From assembly GCA_030645475.1 (NCBI GenBank), contig JAUSMA010000021.1:1-64000 (forward strand): a stretch of 64,000 bases of DNA, in the 5' to 3' direction. Position numbers and translations under genes: made by a program. Origin of the DNA: Nitrospirota bacterium. GTDB lineage: Bacteria > Nitrospirota > Nitrospiria > Nitrospirales > Nitrospiraceae. The notes below the pieces were generated by a model. The model did not search any database. It was not told where the DNA came from and saw only the letters and a program-made list of their open reading frames with translations. Shown here one piece after another: positions 48,236-57,760 of this stretch. How positions within the stretch are numbered: position 1 is the stretch's first letter; every line of letters starts with the position of its first letter.

Positions 48236-50908
48236 ATGCGCCAAGCGATACACCAACCATTACATTTGACTCTCATGATGCTATTTGGCGTTGTAGCCAC
48301 GCCGCTACTGCTTCATCCCATGTCCTCCGCCTCCGCCCAGCAGCTGACAGGCCAACCTAGCCAGGAAACCAGCAGAACAGGTATTCAAAGTCGCCGACTC
48401 GATAACATGCCCCCTGCCTCTCCATCCCCAATGAGATCCTTGGAACAGAAGAATGCACAACCCACAGTTCGCAAACCGCACCGACTGATTCGAAAGCCTG
48501 ATAGCAATCCCATTGCGTCCGTCGAGCCCTCCCCATCAGCCTCCTTACCCACAATTTCATCGACGCCACAAAACGACAACCCAACTTCTCAACCAAAAGA
48601 ACCCTCAACGCTCAGCAGAAGCGTCGGAGCAGCCATACCTCTTGCGGCCATGAGCGCCGCTCCGACGCCAAACATCGGATCCATTGCAACTGGCACAGCG
48701 TTGGCCGGATCTGTCCCACTGGCCGCTGCGAGCACGGCTAACCCGGGCAACTCAGGCCCCAGAGGTTCCGGTGGGCGAACAATGCGTAGATTGGCCGCAG
48801 AGATGCCAAGACTAGCCCAATTGATCGCACCGCCTTCGGCCCCAGCAGTTTCAGTTGTTCCCGCGATCGGAATAAGTCCGACCAGTCTGTCTTTTATAGC
48901 TCAGCAAGGAAGCAGCAATCCCGCCGCACAGACCTTAACCATCAGCAATATCGGTGGTGGAATCTTGAGCTGGACTGCGAGCGATAGCGCAGCCTGGATG
49001 TCGCTCAGTTCCTCTGCGGGGACCGGAGCTGGCTCCGTGTCTGTAAGCGTAACTACCGGAGCCCTGACAGCAGGAAGTTATAGCGGTACCGTGATGCTCA
49101 GCGCGACCGGAGCCTCTCCGGTCATTGTCCCTGTTTCATTTACCGTCACCACTACTCCCATGGCTCCCGCGATTGGCGCAAGTCCAGCAAGCTTCTCCTT
49201 CACAGCACAGGCGGGGTCCAATCCGGCAACCCAAACCCTGACGATCAGCAACACAGGTGGCGGAACCTTGAACTGGACCGCTAGCGACAATGCCGCTTGG
49301 CTGACGTTGTCGACAACCACCGGTACCGGAAACGGCACTACTACTTTGACAGTGAATACCACCACTCTGACGGCAGGGAGCTACAATGCTCTCATTACAC
49401 TCTCTGCCCCAGGGGCAACATCCGTCACCGTCCCGGTAGCGCTCACCGTCACGGCAGCGCCGGTACCACCAGCGATCGGAGCAAGTCCGCTCAGTCTGTC
49501 GTTTACGGCACAACAAGGAGGCGCCAACCCAGCAACTCAGGCGCTAGCCATCAGCAACACCGGCGGTGGCACATTGACGTGGACGGCCAGCGATGATGCA
49601 GCATGGCTGGCAGTCGCACCAGCCTCAGGAACCGGCAACGGCGCGGTAACCGTTACCGCCTTACTAGGAGCGCTAGCCACTGGAACCCATAATGGAACGA
49701 TCACACTCTCCGCCACTGGAGCCTCTTCAGTTTCCATTCCTGTCAGCCTTACGGTCACAGCGGCCCCCGTGCCGCCGGCGATTGGCGCAAGCCCGACCAG
49801 TCTGACCTTTGCCGCGACACAGGGTGGAGTTAATCCAGCAAACCAGACTCTGACCATTAGCAACACCGGCGGTGGCACATTGACGTGGTCAGTCAGCGAC
49901 AATGCCGCTTGGCTGACAGCGTCCCCAATCTCAGGTACAGGCAATGGAACGGTAACCCTGACCGCAGCGACCGGCAGCCTGGCTGCGGGCAGCCATACTG
50001 GTACGATAACGATCGCGGCCACTGGCGCCACTTCGGTTACCGTTCCCGTAACTTTTGCAGTTGCGGCTCCACCGACAATTGGCATGAGCCCGTCCAGCCT
50101 GTCCTTTACCGCTCAGCAAGGAGGAGGAAACCCCGCCGCACAAACTCTGAATATCAGTAACACCGGTGGCGGAACCTTGAGCTGGAGCGCAACTCCCGAC
50201 ACCACCTGGCTGGCAGCCTCACCCTCCTCCGCCACTGGAAATGGTGCGGTATCCGTAAGCGTGACGACGGGAATCCTAACAGCCGGCAGCTATACCGGAA
50301 ATATCACCCTGAGCGCGACCGGAGCATCGAGTAGAACCGTTCCCGTAACATTCACCGTTACCGCAGCCCCCAGTATCAGCTTGAGCCCAACAAGTCTGAC
50401 CTATACAGCAACACAGGGCGGATCAAATCCGGCGAATCAAACCGTTACGCTGACAAACACCGGAGGAATCGCAAATTGGATCGTGAGCGATACCGCTTCC
50501 TGGCTAAGCGTCACGCCCCCATCTGGCAGTAGCAGTAGTACATTGACAGCAGCGGTGAATACGACGGGGCTTACCGCCGGAACCTATAATGGAACCATTA
50601 CTGTCAGTGCCACTGGGGCAACATCAAGAACAGTTGTCGTCACATTGACGGTCAGTGCTCCCACGACCTATTCTGTTACATTGACATGGGCCGCAAATAC
50701 AGAGCCAGACTTGGCTGGATATAAGGTCTATCGGAGAACAGCATCAGGCGCATATGGCGCTGCCATCGCCACAGTCTCTGCGGGAACGCTCTCCTATCAG
50801 GCGACAGGGCTCTCGGCGAGCACCACATACTTTTTTGCCGTCACGGCCTACGATTCGGCAGGCAATGAAAGCGGGCTTTCAACTGAAGCAAGGATTGACA
50901 TTCCATAG
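48236..50908 (+). CDS. Secreted six-repeat BACON-like surface protein with fibronectin III end
   Basis: An 890-residue protein with a signal peptide (LTLMMLFGVVATPLLLHP then SASA-QQ), a serine/proline-rich stalk to residue 205, six tandem BACON-like repeats of about 95-105 residues (starting near 207, 311, 411, 514, 612 and 711), and a fibronectin III domain (808-890). Each repeat follows the pattern PAIGASPTSLSF-AQQG-NPA-QTLTISNTGGGTL-W-AS--AAWL. BACON domains may bind mucin-like or glycan ligands; here an adhesin role is inference. No C-terminal sorting motif (such as PEP-CTERM) is visible. RBS GGAGG nine bases upstream. Confidence 0.85.
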   Translation: MRQAIHQPLHLTLMMLFGVVATPLLLHPMSSASAQQLTGQPSQETSRTGIQSRRLDNMPPASPSPMRSLEQKNAQPTVRKPHRLIRKPDSNPIASVEPSPSASLPTISSTPQNDNPTSQPKEPSTLSRSVGAAIPLAAMSAAPTPNIGSIATGTALAGSVPLAAASTANPGNSGPRGSGGRTMRRLAAEMPRLAQLIAPPSAPAVSVVPAIGISPTSLSFIAQQGSSNPAAQTLTISNIGGGILSWTASDSAAWMSLSSSAGTGAGSVSVSVTTGALTAGSYSGTVMLSATGASPVIVPVSFTVTTTPMAPAIGASPASFSFTAQAGSNPATQTLTISNTGGGTLNWTASDNAAWLTLSTTTGTGNGTTTLTVNTTTLTAGSYNALITLSAPGATSVTVPVALTVTAAPVPPAIGASPLSLSFTAQQGGANPATQALAISNTGGGTLTWTASDDAAWLAVAPASGTGNGAVTVTALLGALATGTHNGTITLSATGASSVSIPVSLTVTAAPVPPAIGASPTSLTFAATQGGVNPANQTLTISNTGGGTLTWSVSDNAAWLTASPISGTGNGTVTLTAATGSLAAGSHTGTITIAATGATSVTVPVTFAVAAPPTIGMSPSSLSFTAQQGGGNPAAQTLNISNTGGGTLSWSATPDTTWLAASPSSATGNGAVSVSVTTGILTAGSYTGNITLSATGASSRTVPVTFTVTAAPSISLSPTSLTYTATQGGSNPANQTVTLTNTGGIANWIVSDTASWLSVTPPSGSSSSTLTAAVNTTGLTAGTYNGTITVSATGATSRTVVVTLTVSAPTTYSVTLTWAANTEPDLAGYKVYRRTASGAYGAAIATVSAGTLSYQATGLSASTTYFFAVTAYDSAGNESGLSTEARIDIP
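48857..50660 (+). repeat. Tandem DNA repeats of the BACON-like gene
   Basis: Six diverged copies of about 300 bases within the gene above, sharing segments such as CAGCAACACCGGCGGTGG. Similarity is clear but imperfect, so copies have drifted; copy number could still vary by recombination. Confidence 0.75.
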
Positions 50909-51719
50909 AAAGCGCCAGAGAGCTTTACCCTCTGTGAAGTTGGGGCCGCCTCCAGCCGAACTCTATCAGACAGGGAGATGCCCCCCCCTGCGAACATGAG
51001 GGAGTCTCTGAAGGCTGGCACTCAAACACCGAATGGCCCTGGTGGCATAGGAACCAAAAGGCGAGACTCTCGTGGTCGACGGTATGTAGATGATTACCGA
51101 TGCAGCAGCTGACAGGGGTCACACTAAGTATTGCGTACCCACAAACTGCTATGGCTTTCAGTTAGTAAAATCGGATCGGAACAAGAAGAGGCAGAGGCAC
51201 AATTAAATTGCAACGAACAACAATTATCAACTGGCCCTACATGGCCAGATATACTCGGCTCGACCTTCTCGATAATTAATCAAGGTGAAAGAAAGGTACT
51301 TCCGAATCCAGAAAGAGAAAACTGCTCGTTGGGTGATATTGGTCAATTGAAGGAAAGGTCCTACAGTACGTTGAGATCTTATGAATATTCAATCCTGTCA
51401 TTCTTTCCGAGTAACTGGCCGAATAAATAGATCTTTGAGTTGCAGTCAGCCAATAGCCACGCTGGCATTACTTTTGCTTACGCATGCTCTATCGGAATAT
51501 GAAAAGACAGGTTGCACAAATGGCTTCCTTCTCATGCAATCCGTACTTACGCCCAAATCTGTACTCGATGCCGTGAAGGAAAACACCCCTGAACTAACGA
51601 TAGGCACAAAACCAAGAACCACACAACCACCCCTAGCTCTACCCGATCCAGGAAGGGGATCTCTTTCAAGTAAGACGCTGGATATCCTGAATAGATACTA
51701 GATCGATGGAGGTGAACTG
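50909..51719. other. Intergenic region with at most one small gene
   Basis: About 810 bases after the BACON-like gene. It contains two overlapping short frames on the plus strand but little else. The end carries the strong ribosome site of the beta-helix gene. Confidence 0.4.
51381..51701 (+). CDS. Doubtful small secreted protein
   Basis: 106 residues; the part SQPIATLALLLLTHALS could be a signal helix, followed by a polar, proline-rich tail. It ends 18 bases before the beta-helix gene. No ribosome site and no recognisable family, so it may be a chance frame. Confidence 0.25.
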   Translation: MNIQSCHSFRVTGRINRSLSCSQPIATLALLLLTHALSEYEKTGCTNGFLLMQSVLTPKSVLDAVKENTPELTIGTKPRTTQPPLALPDPGRGSLSSKTLDILNRY

Positions 51720-53231
51720 ATGCGACGAATACTACCGCTTGTATGTTTAATTCTCGGTGTCTATACCCTGCCTGCATTGGCATTTGATCCGAGCGATTAT
51801 CGCCAAAACACCTATGGCCCGCCGAATCACTATTGCGATCCAACCAGGGCACTGAACAGCAATGGATCGGGAACATTGGGCGCCCCCTGGAATATGTCCC
51901 AATGCGCAACGCAACCTGTAGCCGGCGATGTCGTGGGAGTACTGCCAGGCATCAGCGTTCGGCTACCGACCACAAATAGCTCACGCATTCCCGCCTTTAA
52001 CCCGACCAACTCCGGTGCCTCCGATCGCCGGATTGTTTATGTCACCAAGCATGCCGCGGTGGCGCTGGCAAGCGTGGAAACAAACCCACTTCGCACAGAG
52101 CTACGACATGACGGGGGCGCACCGAGCATCGTAAATGGCATAGGGGTAGGCACTGGCGCTCCCATGTATGGAGCCAACGGGCGCAACTACATTACCTTCG
52201 ACGGGTTTTATGTCGATATGGCGCAAGCCTACGTAAGGGAGGACTCCGGAGTCATACGCCCGGAGTCAGCGAGGGGGATACATTTCAGGAATTTCGTCAT
52301 TAAGGGAGCAACGCTCACCATAGCCAGCAATGCGGTTATCTATCGCCCACATGCTGCCATAGATACTGTACTCAGTAACTTCCGGACTTACGACTTCATC
52401 AACAATAGTACCGGCTCGACAACCCCTCAAAATGCCCTCTTTAGCGATCAATACGGGGATCAAAATTTTCTGATTGAACATTTTGAAATCAGAAATACGC
52501 AGAGAGGGATCTTCCTCAAGGGGACGGCGCCGGCAGGCGGCGCTTTCAACTACGGCACTATCCGTTACGGCATCGTGTCGGATGTCTCCTCGTGTTATCA
52601 GTTCAACGACCTCGACTCAGTAAACACGACGACGCTCCAATACAGCTTATGCTACAACACCGCGCAGAGTGGCGGCGTGGTAATGTCGAGCGAAACGAGC
52701 CCAGCACGCAATCTCATCATTGATCATGTGACCGTAGCAAAGGTAGATGCAGCAAGTATCAACACGGAGGGCGGAATCATCACACGGAACAATGGGATCG
52801 CGTCAAACGTCGTCATCACAAACAACATCGTGGATAACAACAGTGGAACGTTTGGACATGAGGTGTCGCTCGGCAACACGCTCCCCGCCATAATGAGTAA
52901 CAACGCTTACTACAAGAACGGTGGAACTGAGACCTACGTATATAACGGCACCCAATACAACTCCATGAGCTCCTGGTTAGCGGCAATTAATGGACGAGAT
53001 GCAAATAGCCAAAAGTTGACATCCAGCCCATTTATGGATCGTGCAAACAACAACTTCAGGATTAACGCTGGGCATGCGTTGAAAACTGCCTCATCGACGG
53101 GTGGGGAACTCGGTGCCTATGGCGGAAGTCAGACGGTCGGAGTTGATATCTCCGGCAGCACCGGCGGCACCGCTGACCTTACACCGCCTGCGACACCAGT
53201 CGGAATACAGTTGCTACTAACAGCACCGTAG
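51720..53231 (+). CDS. Secreted right-handed beta-helix protein
   Basis: 503 residues; signal peptide LPLVCLILGVYTLPALA then FDPSD. The body has short repeating beta strands with N-rich turns (NYITFDGFYVDMAQAY, RNLIIDHVTVAKVDA, SNVVITNNIVDNNSG), as in parallel beta-helix proteins of the pectate-lyase/polygalacturonase fold. No catalytic triad could be assigned. It ends after STGGTADLTPPATPVG with a short hydrophobic tail. RBS GGAGGTGA is strong. Confidence 0.8.
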   Translation: MRRILPLVCLILGVYTLPALAFDPSDYRQNTYGPPNHYCDPTRALNSNGSGTLGAPWNMSQCATQPVAGDVVGVLPGISVRLPTTNSSRIPAFNPTNSGASDRRIVYVTKHAAVALASVETNPLRTELRHDGGAPSIVNGIGVGTGAPMYGANGRNYITFDGFYVDMAQAYVREDSGVIRPESARGIHFRNFVIKGATLTIASNAVIYRPHAAIDTVLSNFRTYDFINNSTGSTTPQNALFSDQYGDQNFLIEHFEIRNTQRGIFLKGTAPAGGAFNYGTIRYGIVSDVSSCYQFNDLDSVNTTTLQYSLCYNTAQSGGVVMSSETSPARNLIIDHVTVAKVDAASINTEGGIITRNNGIASNVVITNNIVDNNSGTFGHEVSLGNTLPAIMSNNAYYKNGGTETYVYNGTQYNSMSSWLAAINGRDANSQKLTSSPFMDRANNNFRINAGHALKTASSTGGELGAYGGSQTVGVDISGSTGGTADLTPPATPVGIQLLLTAP

Positions 53232-53234
53232 GAC

Positions 53235-53252
53235 ACTGTCTAACAGGACAGT
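53235..53252. terminator. Hairpin between convergent beta-helix genes
   Basis: ACTGTC-TAACAG-GACAGT, a 6-bp stem directly after the stop of the upstream gene and 70 bases before the end of the converging one. Weak but well placed. Confidence 0.4.
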
Positions 53253-53324
53253 CTCAAGAGAGAACTTGTGGCGTCAAGATTAGCTCTGTATGTGAAACGC
53301 GACGACCCCGAAATACGTCGCAGA

Positions 53325-54728
53325 TCATCGCTGAACCGGAGGTTGTGGAAGGAGACCGATGGCCTCGGACCCCGTGATGTACGCACCGGCCGGGATTGCA
53401 TCGAGAGTGCTCCCGTTGTTATTCAGATCCAATACATCACGGCCCAGGGTGATCGCAGGAGAACCCCTCTGTAGCCGAAAGTTGCCGACCGAGACATTGA
53501 CAAACAGCGGATCGCTGCCATCAATCGAGTTGACATCTTTCCCGTAGGTGCGCTGCATTCGGGAGAAAGAAACGGGCCCACCCGTGTAATCGGCATGACG
53601 AGGGTGGTTGTAATATAAATTTCGGTCGGCACTAAACGAATGAAGACCAGGGTTATCCACATTCCAACTAGAATAAGCGGCAGGTGCATTAACGAAAATG
53701 TTGTTCAGAAACTCAACATCCCTCATGTAGGTTGCGACCATCGATACGCTGCCCTCTACACTTCCATAGACTGTATTATTGATAAACCGGGAACGCGTAG
53801 GCCCCCCCAACGCCCCTGCATAGAACCCTGATTGAGAGCTATTCACAACCAGATTCTGGGATATGAGCGTATCCTGTGCGCTCTCAGTTTGGATGCCTCG
53901 ATTGCAATCGTGAACATAATTACGTCGAATGACATTGCGAGCCATTGTACGACCAGCATGCATGCCCTTAAGATAAATACAGATCTTTGAGTTATAGACT
54001 TCATTGTGCTCAATGAGGCTATCATCGCTATCATAGGCCATGATACCTCCGGACGCTCCCGTAAAGCCGTGAATTCGATTATTCCGAATCGTTGTAAAAT
54101 AGGCAGGCTCAAGACTAACGCCCCGATAGTTCGCATCAAATATTGGATAATCGTGGTAGTAGGAACCGCGATGTGCAATCACCTCACTATTGATGAGTTC
54201 GCAATGATGTGAGAGGTAAAATACCACCGGCCCAGTATCTTCCTTACTACCGCCGTAGTAGTCATCGATCACAAAATGATCCCAGACTATGTAGTCACGG
54301 GATGCACACCCAATCATGGCTCCGCGATATGTCGCCAGGAGCCTGATATGTACTGTCCCGTCTCCGCGAAACGTGATGGGACTCCCGGGCGTCCCACTAT
54401 TAGCGGGATTGAGCGACACCGTAAAACGATCGCCTCCCGTACTCCCGCCTTCCCAGTAGGTCCCTGCCGCAATCAATACAGTATCACCAGCTTGGGCCGC
54501 TTGACTCCCATTAGGAACAACATAACTCGCACTCCCCCATGCTGCTCGCCCGATAGTGCGCCAGGGTGAATTTTCAGCGTTACTGGCATAGGTCACGGCA
54601 TCATTGCCAACGGCGCCATTCACGTAGAGCGTTTTTGCGTCAACACCGGGCGGAAGTGCAACCGCACACAGAAACACAAGTAAAAGAACAGCACAATACT
54701 TTCCAGCTCCTACGACATCCGGCTTCAT
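53325..54728 (-). CDS. Secreted right-handed beta-helix protein, second
   Basis: 467 residues from ATG 54728 with AAGGAAG upstream. Signal peptide AVLLLVFLCAVALPPGVDA. The body opens KTLYVNGAVGNDAVTYASNA and WRTIGRAAWGSASYVV, like 'DUF1565/parallel beta-helix' proteins, then many helix rungs (NNRIHGFTGASGGIMAYDSD, HNEVYNSKICIYLKGMHAGR). Ending GSEAIGLLPQPPVQR. It converges on the preceding beta-helix gene though the two differ in sequence. Confidence 0.8.
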   Translation of the reverse strand: MKPDVVGAGKYCAVLLLVFLCAVALPPGVDAKTLYVNGAVGNDAVTYASNAENSPWRTIGRAAWGSASYVVPNGSQAAQAGDTVLIAAGTYWEGGSTGGDRFTVSLNPANSGTPGSPITFRGDGTVHIRLLATYRGAMIGCASRDYIVWDHFVIDDYYGGSKEDTGPVVFYLSHHCELINSEVIAHRGSYYHDYPIFDANYRGVSLEPAYFTTIRNNRIHGFTGASGGIMAYDSDDSLIEHNEVYNSKICIYLKGMHAGRTMARNVIRRNYVHDCNRGIQTESAQDTLISQNLVVNSSQSGFYAGALGGPTRSRFINNTVYGSVEGSVSMVATYMRDVEFLNNIFVNAPAAYSSWNVDNPGLHSFSADRNLYYNHPRHADYTGGPVSFSRMQRTYGKDVNSIDGSDPLFVNVSVGNFRLQRGSPAITLGRDVLDLNNNGSTLDAIPAGAYITGSEAIGLLPQPPVQR

Positions 54729-54803
54729 AGTTGCTCTTCCTTTGTAAATGATCTGTTCGCGAAGAGAGAATGCTGATGCGCGCTGCGCTTGCAATAGTAG
54801 ACA

Positions 54804-55460
54804 CTATTTATCGGATGGCCCCATGTATCTAATACGAAAGCCGAACTGCAGAAATCGAGTGTCTCGCCCAAAAATAAAAGTTAACACGTACTTCAGAAAC
54901 TTTCGGGGCGACGCCAGTCCTGGCTCCACCTCGTTAATTCCAGCAAACGCTTCAATTGCAAATCCATTTTCACGGAATAATCTTATAAGGCTTTTTTGAG
55001 TGAAGAACCTGAGGTGGGTCCGATCAAGAACTCCCTCGCCTTCATACTTCCAATCTCCATTGAACAGTAATTTAGCTAAATTACCTATATACCTTACATT
55101 TGGGATTGAGCCAACGAGACAGGCGTCTTCCTTAATTTTCTGTTTGATCGTGCGAAAAAACTCGTCATGATCGACCATGTGCTCGATGACATCGTTGCAT
55201 ATGACTATGTCGAAATACTTATCTGGGAGCTGGCCGAAAGCCTCTAGATAGGATGCCTCAATTACCCTATGTAACTTACCGCGGGCGATACAGCATGCAG
55301 CGTGAACTGGCTCAATGCCCCAATGCTCACTATCTTGCAGTAAGTTATTATGGAAGCCACCTTCGCCACATCCTACCTCTAAGACCTTTACGTATTGCTC
55401 CGGCAAAAATTTCGCTACTTCTACTCTAGAGCCTCTGTAATAAGGCGACGATGTACTCAT
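54804..55460 (-). CDS. Class I SAM-dependent methyltransferase
   Basis: A 218-residue protein. Motif I KVLEVGCGEGGFHNNLL, motif post-II DIVICNDVIEHM, later SIPNVRYIGNL and a final RFFTQKSLIRLFRENGF. This layout matches small-molecule or sugar methyltransferases of the Methyltransf_11/23 type common in O-antigen loci. The gene looks richer in A/T than the core genes to the left, consistent with transfer. Confidence 0.88.
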   Translation of the reverse strand: MSTSSPYYRGSRVEVAKFLPEQYVKVLEVGCGEGGFHNNLLQDSEHWGIEPVHAACCIARGKLHRVIEASYLEAFGQLPDKYFDIVICNDVIEHMVDHDEFFRTIKQKIKEDACLVGSIPNVRYIGNLAKLLFNGDWKYEGEGVLDRTHLRFFTQKSLIRLFRENGFAIEAFAGINEVEPGLASPRKFLKYVLTFIFGRDTRFLQFGFRIRYMGPSDK

Positions 55461-55516
55461 CGTATGTAATCCATTGTGATCTAGCTTAAAATACCATCAG
55501 AAATTTCGGCATACCC

Positions 55517-56572
55517 CTAGTGTGTATGATGAGGGGGGGCAGGGAGGATACCCCGAAGGGTTGCATTCCAGAGAAACAGTATTTCAAGTCGGACTGTCTC
55601 TCGAAAGCTCAAATCGGCCCTCCAGCCTGGTTGCGCCCTCAAATAATCAAGTATTTCCGATGCCGGCGCGAACCAGCCATTGCGCGAGGCTAGGTCTTTC
55701 AAGCGGGATTCGAACCTTGGATCGGGTCCACCGTCTCGATTGAAGCTGCCTGCCCCCATATGGACGTATACTAAACAGACTCCGCCCTCTCGCTCAAGCC
55801 GATCGAGGTTCTCGGTCCGGAGAAGCTCGTCGAACCGGTCAAGGTTGTCTCCATCTGCAGTTGGGAACCAGTAATTGACGTACGGTTTATCTGCCAACCG
55901 GTACGGCATCGAAGGATTGACAGCAAGAAGGTTTATGTCGCCATACGTAAACTGGTTAACGTACCGAATGCGCTGCTTGACCAAATCACCCCAGAAATAG
56001 GCCGACATACTATCCTGCCCGGAAAACTCATGTTTACTTACCAATGCATAGGCCCATCGAAAGAGGGCAAACGACCACCGATGCTCACCCCAGTAGACAT
56101 TGTCTCGATTAAGCGAGTGATTGATATGTATCGCGGGGTACTGCTCCATCACCCCCCTAAACTCCTCAAGGCCGTTGATAATGTCCGTCCGCTCGCTACT
56201 ACCGCCACGAACACCGTGCAACGCGATTTCGAACCCCTTACTCTTCAGATCAAGAATAAACGCACGGTATGCAGGATCGCGCAATGAATCGCCTCGGTTC
56301 GGCGAATGAGCGAGTTCGTTGGACTCTAAAACCCAGACTGTTTTCGTCGTACGAATTCCATACCGAGACAACAGCTCATAGAGGGGCTTGACTCGCTCAA
56401 GGGTTGCCATATCCGTATCATCGACAATCGAAAACGCAAATTGCTTGCCCCCCGGGAACGTGATTGCTCGTGGCTCAGGAGGATATAGAAAATAGGCGGC
56501 CACGCTTACTACGGCCACGAAGATAAGAACGAGTGTCCTCGCTATTGTTCGTACCAAGCTAACCCGCTTCAT
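55517..56572 (-). CDS. Polysaccharide deacetylase-like membrane-anchored protein
   Basis: About 351 residues from ATG 56572 (GAGGGTGA upstream), with an N-terminal membrane anchor (VLIFVAVVSVAAYFLYP). The fold is suggested by QFAFSIVDDTDMATL (metal-binding Asp pair) and FEIALHGVRGGSS, like the NodB-type deacetylase core; the usual second His-box is not clear (HINHSLNRDN may stand in). The C-terminal part is atypical. Role in modifying surface glycans is inferred from neighbours. Confidence 0.65.
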   Translation of the reverse strand: MKRVSLVRTIARTLVLIFVAVVSVAAYFLYPPEPRAITFPGGKQFAFSIVDDTDMATLERVKPLYELLSRYGIRTTKTVWVLESNELAHSPNRGDSLRDPAYRAFILDLKSKGFEIALHGVRGGSSERTDIINGLEEFRGVMEQYPAIHINHSLNRDNVYWGEHRWSFALFRWAYALVSKHEFSGQDSMSAYFWGDLVKQRIRYVNQFTYGDINLLAVNPSMPYRLADKPYVNYWFPTADGDNLDRFDELLRTENLDRLEREGGVCLVYVHMGAGSFNRDGGPDPRFESRLKDLASRNGWFAPASEILDYLRAQPGWRADLSFRETVRLEILFLWNATLRGILPAPPHHTH

Positions 56573-56602
56573 TCCCAAGAATCACCCTCAGCGTTCATCG
56601 TG

Positions 56603-57640
56603 TCAGTGGTCATTCAATATCAAGAACTCTGCGATACGTTTACTGCCCTTCGCGTTAAAATGCCCATCGAACGCAAAGTAATAATCCTTAGGTGAGTCGA
56701 GGAACAACTGTGCCGTAGCTATAACAGGTTTTGGTGCAACTCCATTGAGTGTCGCCAACGTTTCTCCGTACGTACCTCGAATAATATCCTGCACCGGGAC
56801 CAAAAGATAAATACTATAGTCAAAACCAATTCGGCGGCTTAACTCGTCTAGCTTGGAGAGGCTCTCCCTGGTCGCCGCTAAAGCCAACGCCATGCGTTCG
56901 TTACCGGGATCTACCACAAAAAGGCTCTTGAGCATCGGCCCCCAGTGATACTTAGCAAGACGCATTAAGGTTGAGTGCTCCAGAATAGCACCTTGCAAGT
57001 TGATCAGGCGTTCGGTGAGTCCAAGCGGCTCTCCTCCCCTTGGAGTTCCATCTCGCACTCTCTGCTCGACCTCGGCTTGACTCGAATGCTCCCGTATATA
57101 CCGATCGTAGTTGTCGACAAAATCGTTACCAGCGGAAAAACTACCGCTCATGCCGAAAAAAAACAGCTTCACCTCTTTTGGCTTCCAGTGCCATTTTTCT
57201 ATGAAAGCCTCAAGCTTTTCAACCTGCCTCAATGTGCCACTACCGGGTATACCGAGGTTCACACACTCACGGCGCTGTTGCTTGCAGTAAATTAAGGCAA
57301 AGGTCTCTTCATCATTGAGACCGAACCCATACGTAAAGGAGTCACCAATGAATACGGTGTCTGGATTCCCCTCAACTCCTGGCACTCGATGTCCTTTATC
57401 CGTAATGGTCGTGAGTGCGTCATACTCATTAGCAACCTGTCGGTACACACTGCCAGGATCAAAGAAGCCCTTGATCGGTTTCCCATCAAGCGTGACGTTC
57501 TCAAGTCCATCAGAGATCGGAAAGAAAACTCGCACCGTCGCTTCGGCAAATACCACAGCAACCACGCAGGATACGGAAATCAGCAGGAGGCGTATCGCCC
57601 ATTCTCTGCGAATGCTAGGTCTGTCAATGGCGGGTTGCAA
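56603..57640 (-). CDS. SGNH/GDSL-like hydrolase, membrane-anchored
   Basis: About 345 residues. The hydrophobic helix LLLISVSCVVAVVFAEATVRV follows a basic tail. Block I is VFIGDSFTYGFG with the Ser nucleophile; the late DGHFNAKGSKRIAEF carries the Asp/His pair. A TTG start at 57640 is chosen because AGGAGGG lies just five bases before it; a GTG at 57664 is in frame. Similar proteins acetylate or deacetylate polysaccharides. Confidence 0.75.
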   Translation of the reverse strand: MQPAIDRPSIRREWAIRLLLISVSCVVAVVFAEATVRVFFPISDGLENVTLDGKPIKGFFDPGSVYRQVANEYDALTTITDKGHRVPGVEGNPDTVFIGDSFTYGFGLNDEETFALIYCKQQRRECVNLGIPGSGTLRQVEKLEAFIEKWHWKPKEVKLFFFGMSGSFSAGNDFVDNYDRYIREHSSQAEVEQRVRDGTPRGGEPLGLTERLINLQGAILEHSTLMRLAKYHWGPMLKSLFVVDPGNERMALALAATRESLSKLDELSRRIGFDYSIYLLVPVQDIIRGTYGETLATLNGVAPKPVIATAQLFLDSPKDYYFAFDGHFNAKGSKRIAEFLILNDH

Positions 57641-57760
57641 TATTACCCTCCTGGGTTTTCGCACTCAGAACGACGCCTGACATACAACATCGGACCGTAA
57701 AGCGAGAACAGCTCGACTGGTGTCGGCTCTTCCCACCGAAATCAATAACTTCCTGAAAAA

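Noticed and set aside
48857-50660. Tandem DNA repeats considered as a CRISPR-like or satellite array
   Set aside because: Repeats are ~300 bases and in frame within a secreted protein; they encode protein domains.
51131-51430. 99-codon plus-strand frame after the BACON-like gene
   Set aside because: No ribosome site or family; overlaps another weak frame.
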